The position numbers were made by a program, and so were the translations under genes. From NCBI GenBank assembly GCA_029287555.1, contig JARFQX010000282.1:1-5027 (forward strand): 5,027 nt of DNA, written 5' to 3'. The stretch comes from Rubripirellula sp. Its GTDB lineage: Bacteria; Planctomycetota; Planctomycetia; Pirellulales; Pirellulaceae. Below the pieces are notes generated by a model. It worked only from the letters and a program-made list of their open reading frames with translations. It had not been told where the DNA came from and made no database searches. Shown piece after piece: positions 4,893 to 5,027 of this stretch. Position 1 is the stretch's first letter, and every line of letters starts with the position of its first letter.

Positions 4893-4902
4893 TGTTCGAT
4901 AG

Positions 4903-5027
4903 ATGAGAGTGTCACGATTCGCTCGACTCATTGCGTGGCTTGCATGGACCACCACGTTTGCCGGCTGTGCTCATCAGTATGGGCACATTCTAGCCAAGAA
5001 CGATAAGGATTTGGTGGGCAGCCATTC
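4903..5027 (+). CDS. probable lipoprotein, N-terminal part (runs off right edge)
   Basis: Only 41 codons are visible. The N-terminus has two or three Arg (Arg2, Arg5, Arg8), then a hydrophobic stretch of about 12 residues (Leu9-Ala20), then FAGC ending at Cys22. This layout fits a signal peptidase II lipobox, although Phe at -3 is less usual than Leu; Cys22 would be lipidated and the protein anchored to a membrane facing the periplasm. The mature part begins CAHQYGHILAKNDKD, a polar sequence with no motif I can name. The start is supported by a strong SD 10 nt upstream, and the frame stays open to the edge. Function is unknown; an ordinary Sec signal peptide is the main alternative. Confidence 0.72.
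   Translation, partial: MRVSRFARLIAWLAWTTTFAGCAHQYGHILAKNDKDLVGSH

Larger units (their letters stand above)
4266..4902. other. long intergenic region without a convincing gene
   Basis: About 637 bases lie between the start of the acidic-protein gene (minus) and the start of the lipoprotein gene (plus), a divergent arrangement. Open frames of 100-160 codons exist on both strands but are Arg/Pro/Gly-rich, lack an SD, start at poor codons or overlap one another, and show no motif. Structured items are a terminator-like hairpin facing plus (4392-4435), an inverted repeat CGGACC/GGTCCG (4675-4695), a CCCGC/GCGGG hairpin followed by five T (4713-4736) and a 20-bp tandem duplication (4803-4842). 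A decayed gene cannot be excluded. Confidence 0.5.

Overview
This is a moderately GC-rich bacterial chromosomal window that looks planctomycetal, probably Pirellulaceae-like. The hints are an exported iduronate-2-sulfatase-type S1 sulfatase, a stand-alone argJ, long sparsely coded gaps, genes mostly without Shine-Dalgarno (SD) sites, and a low-complexity Asp/Glu-rich protein. The taxonomic call is an inference from gene character; there is no rRNA or marker gene here.

Layout. Bases 1-384 (minus) hold the N-terminal 128 residues of an ABC transporter ATPase that runs off the left edge. Bases 385-760 form the divergent gap between it and argJ. This gap contains a perfect 13-bp palindrome, a doubtful small ORF with a good SD, and an 8-codon upstream ORF ending 12 nt before argJ. 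Bases 761-1984 (plus) are a complete argJ (ornithine acetyltransferase, arginine biosynthesis). Bases 1985-2299 are the convergent gap between argJ and the sulfatase. It has a GC hairpin, two copies of a 10-bp-periodic CACGAAT-type repeat, and three copies of a GAGTCAG-type motif. Bases 2300-3703 (minus) encode the complete secreted sulfatase with a Cys-type formylglycine motif. Bases 3804-4265 (minus) encode a 153-residue protein with 79 Asp/Glu and no Lys or Arg. It lies just upstream of the sulfatase on the same strand. Bases 4266-4902 have no convincing gene; they hold a terminator-like hairpin facing plus, other hairpins and a 20-bp tandem duplication. Bases 4903-5027 (plus) begin a probable lipoprotein that runs off the right edge.

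How the genes relate. argJ, the transporter ATPase and the lipoprotein appear to be separate units. Only the acidic protein and the sulfatase share a strand closely enough to be one transcript, and nothing in their sequences ties their functions. I see no CRISPR array, transposase, tRNA or rRNA. The least explained items are the Lys/Arg-free acidic protein with its i,i+4 aromatic stripe, the short upstream ORF before argJ, and the repeat cluster between argJ and the sulfatase.
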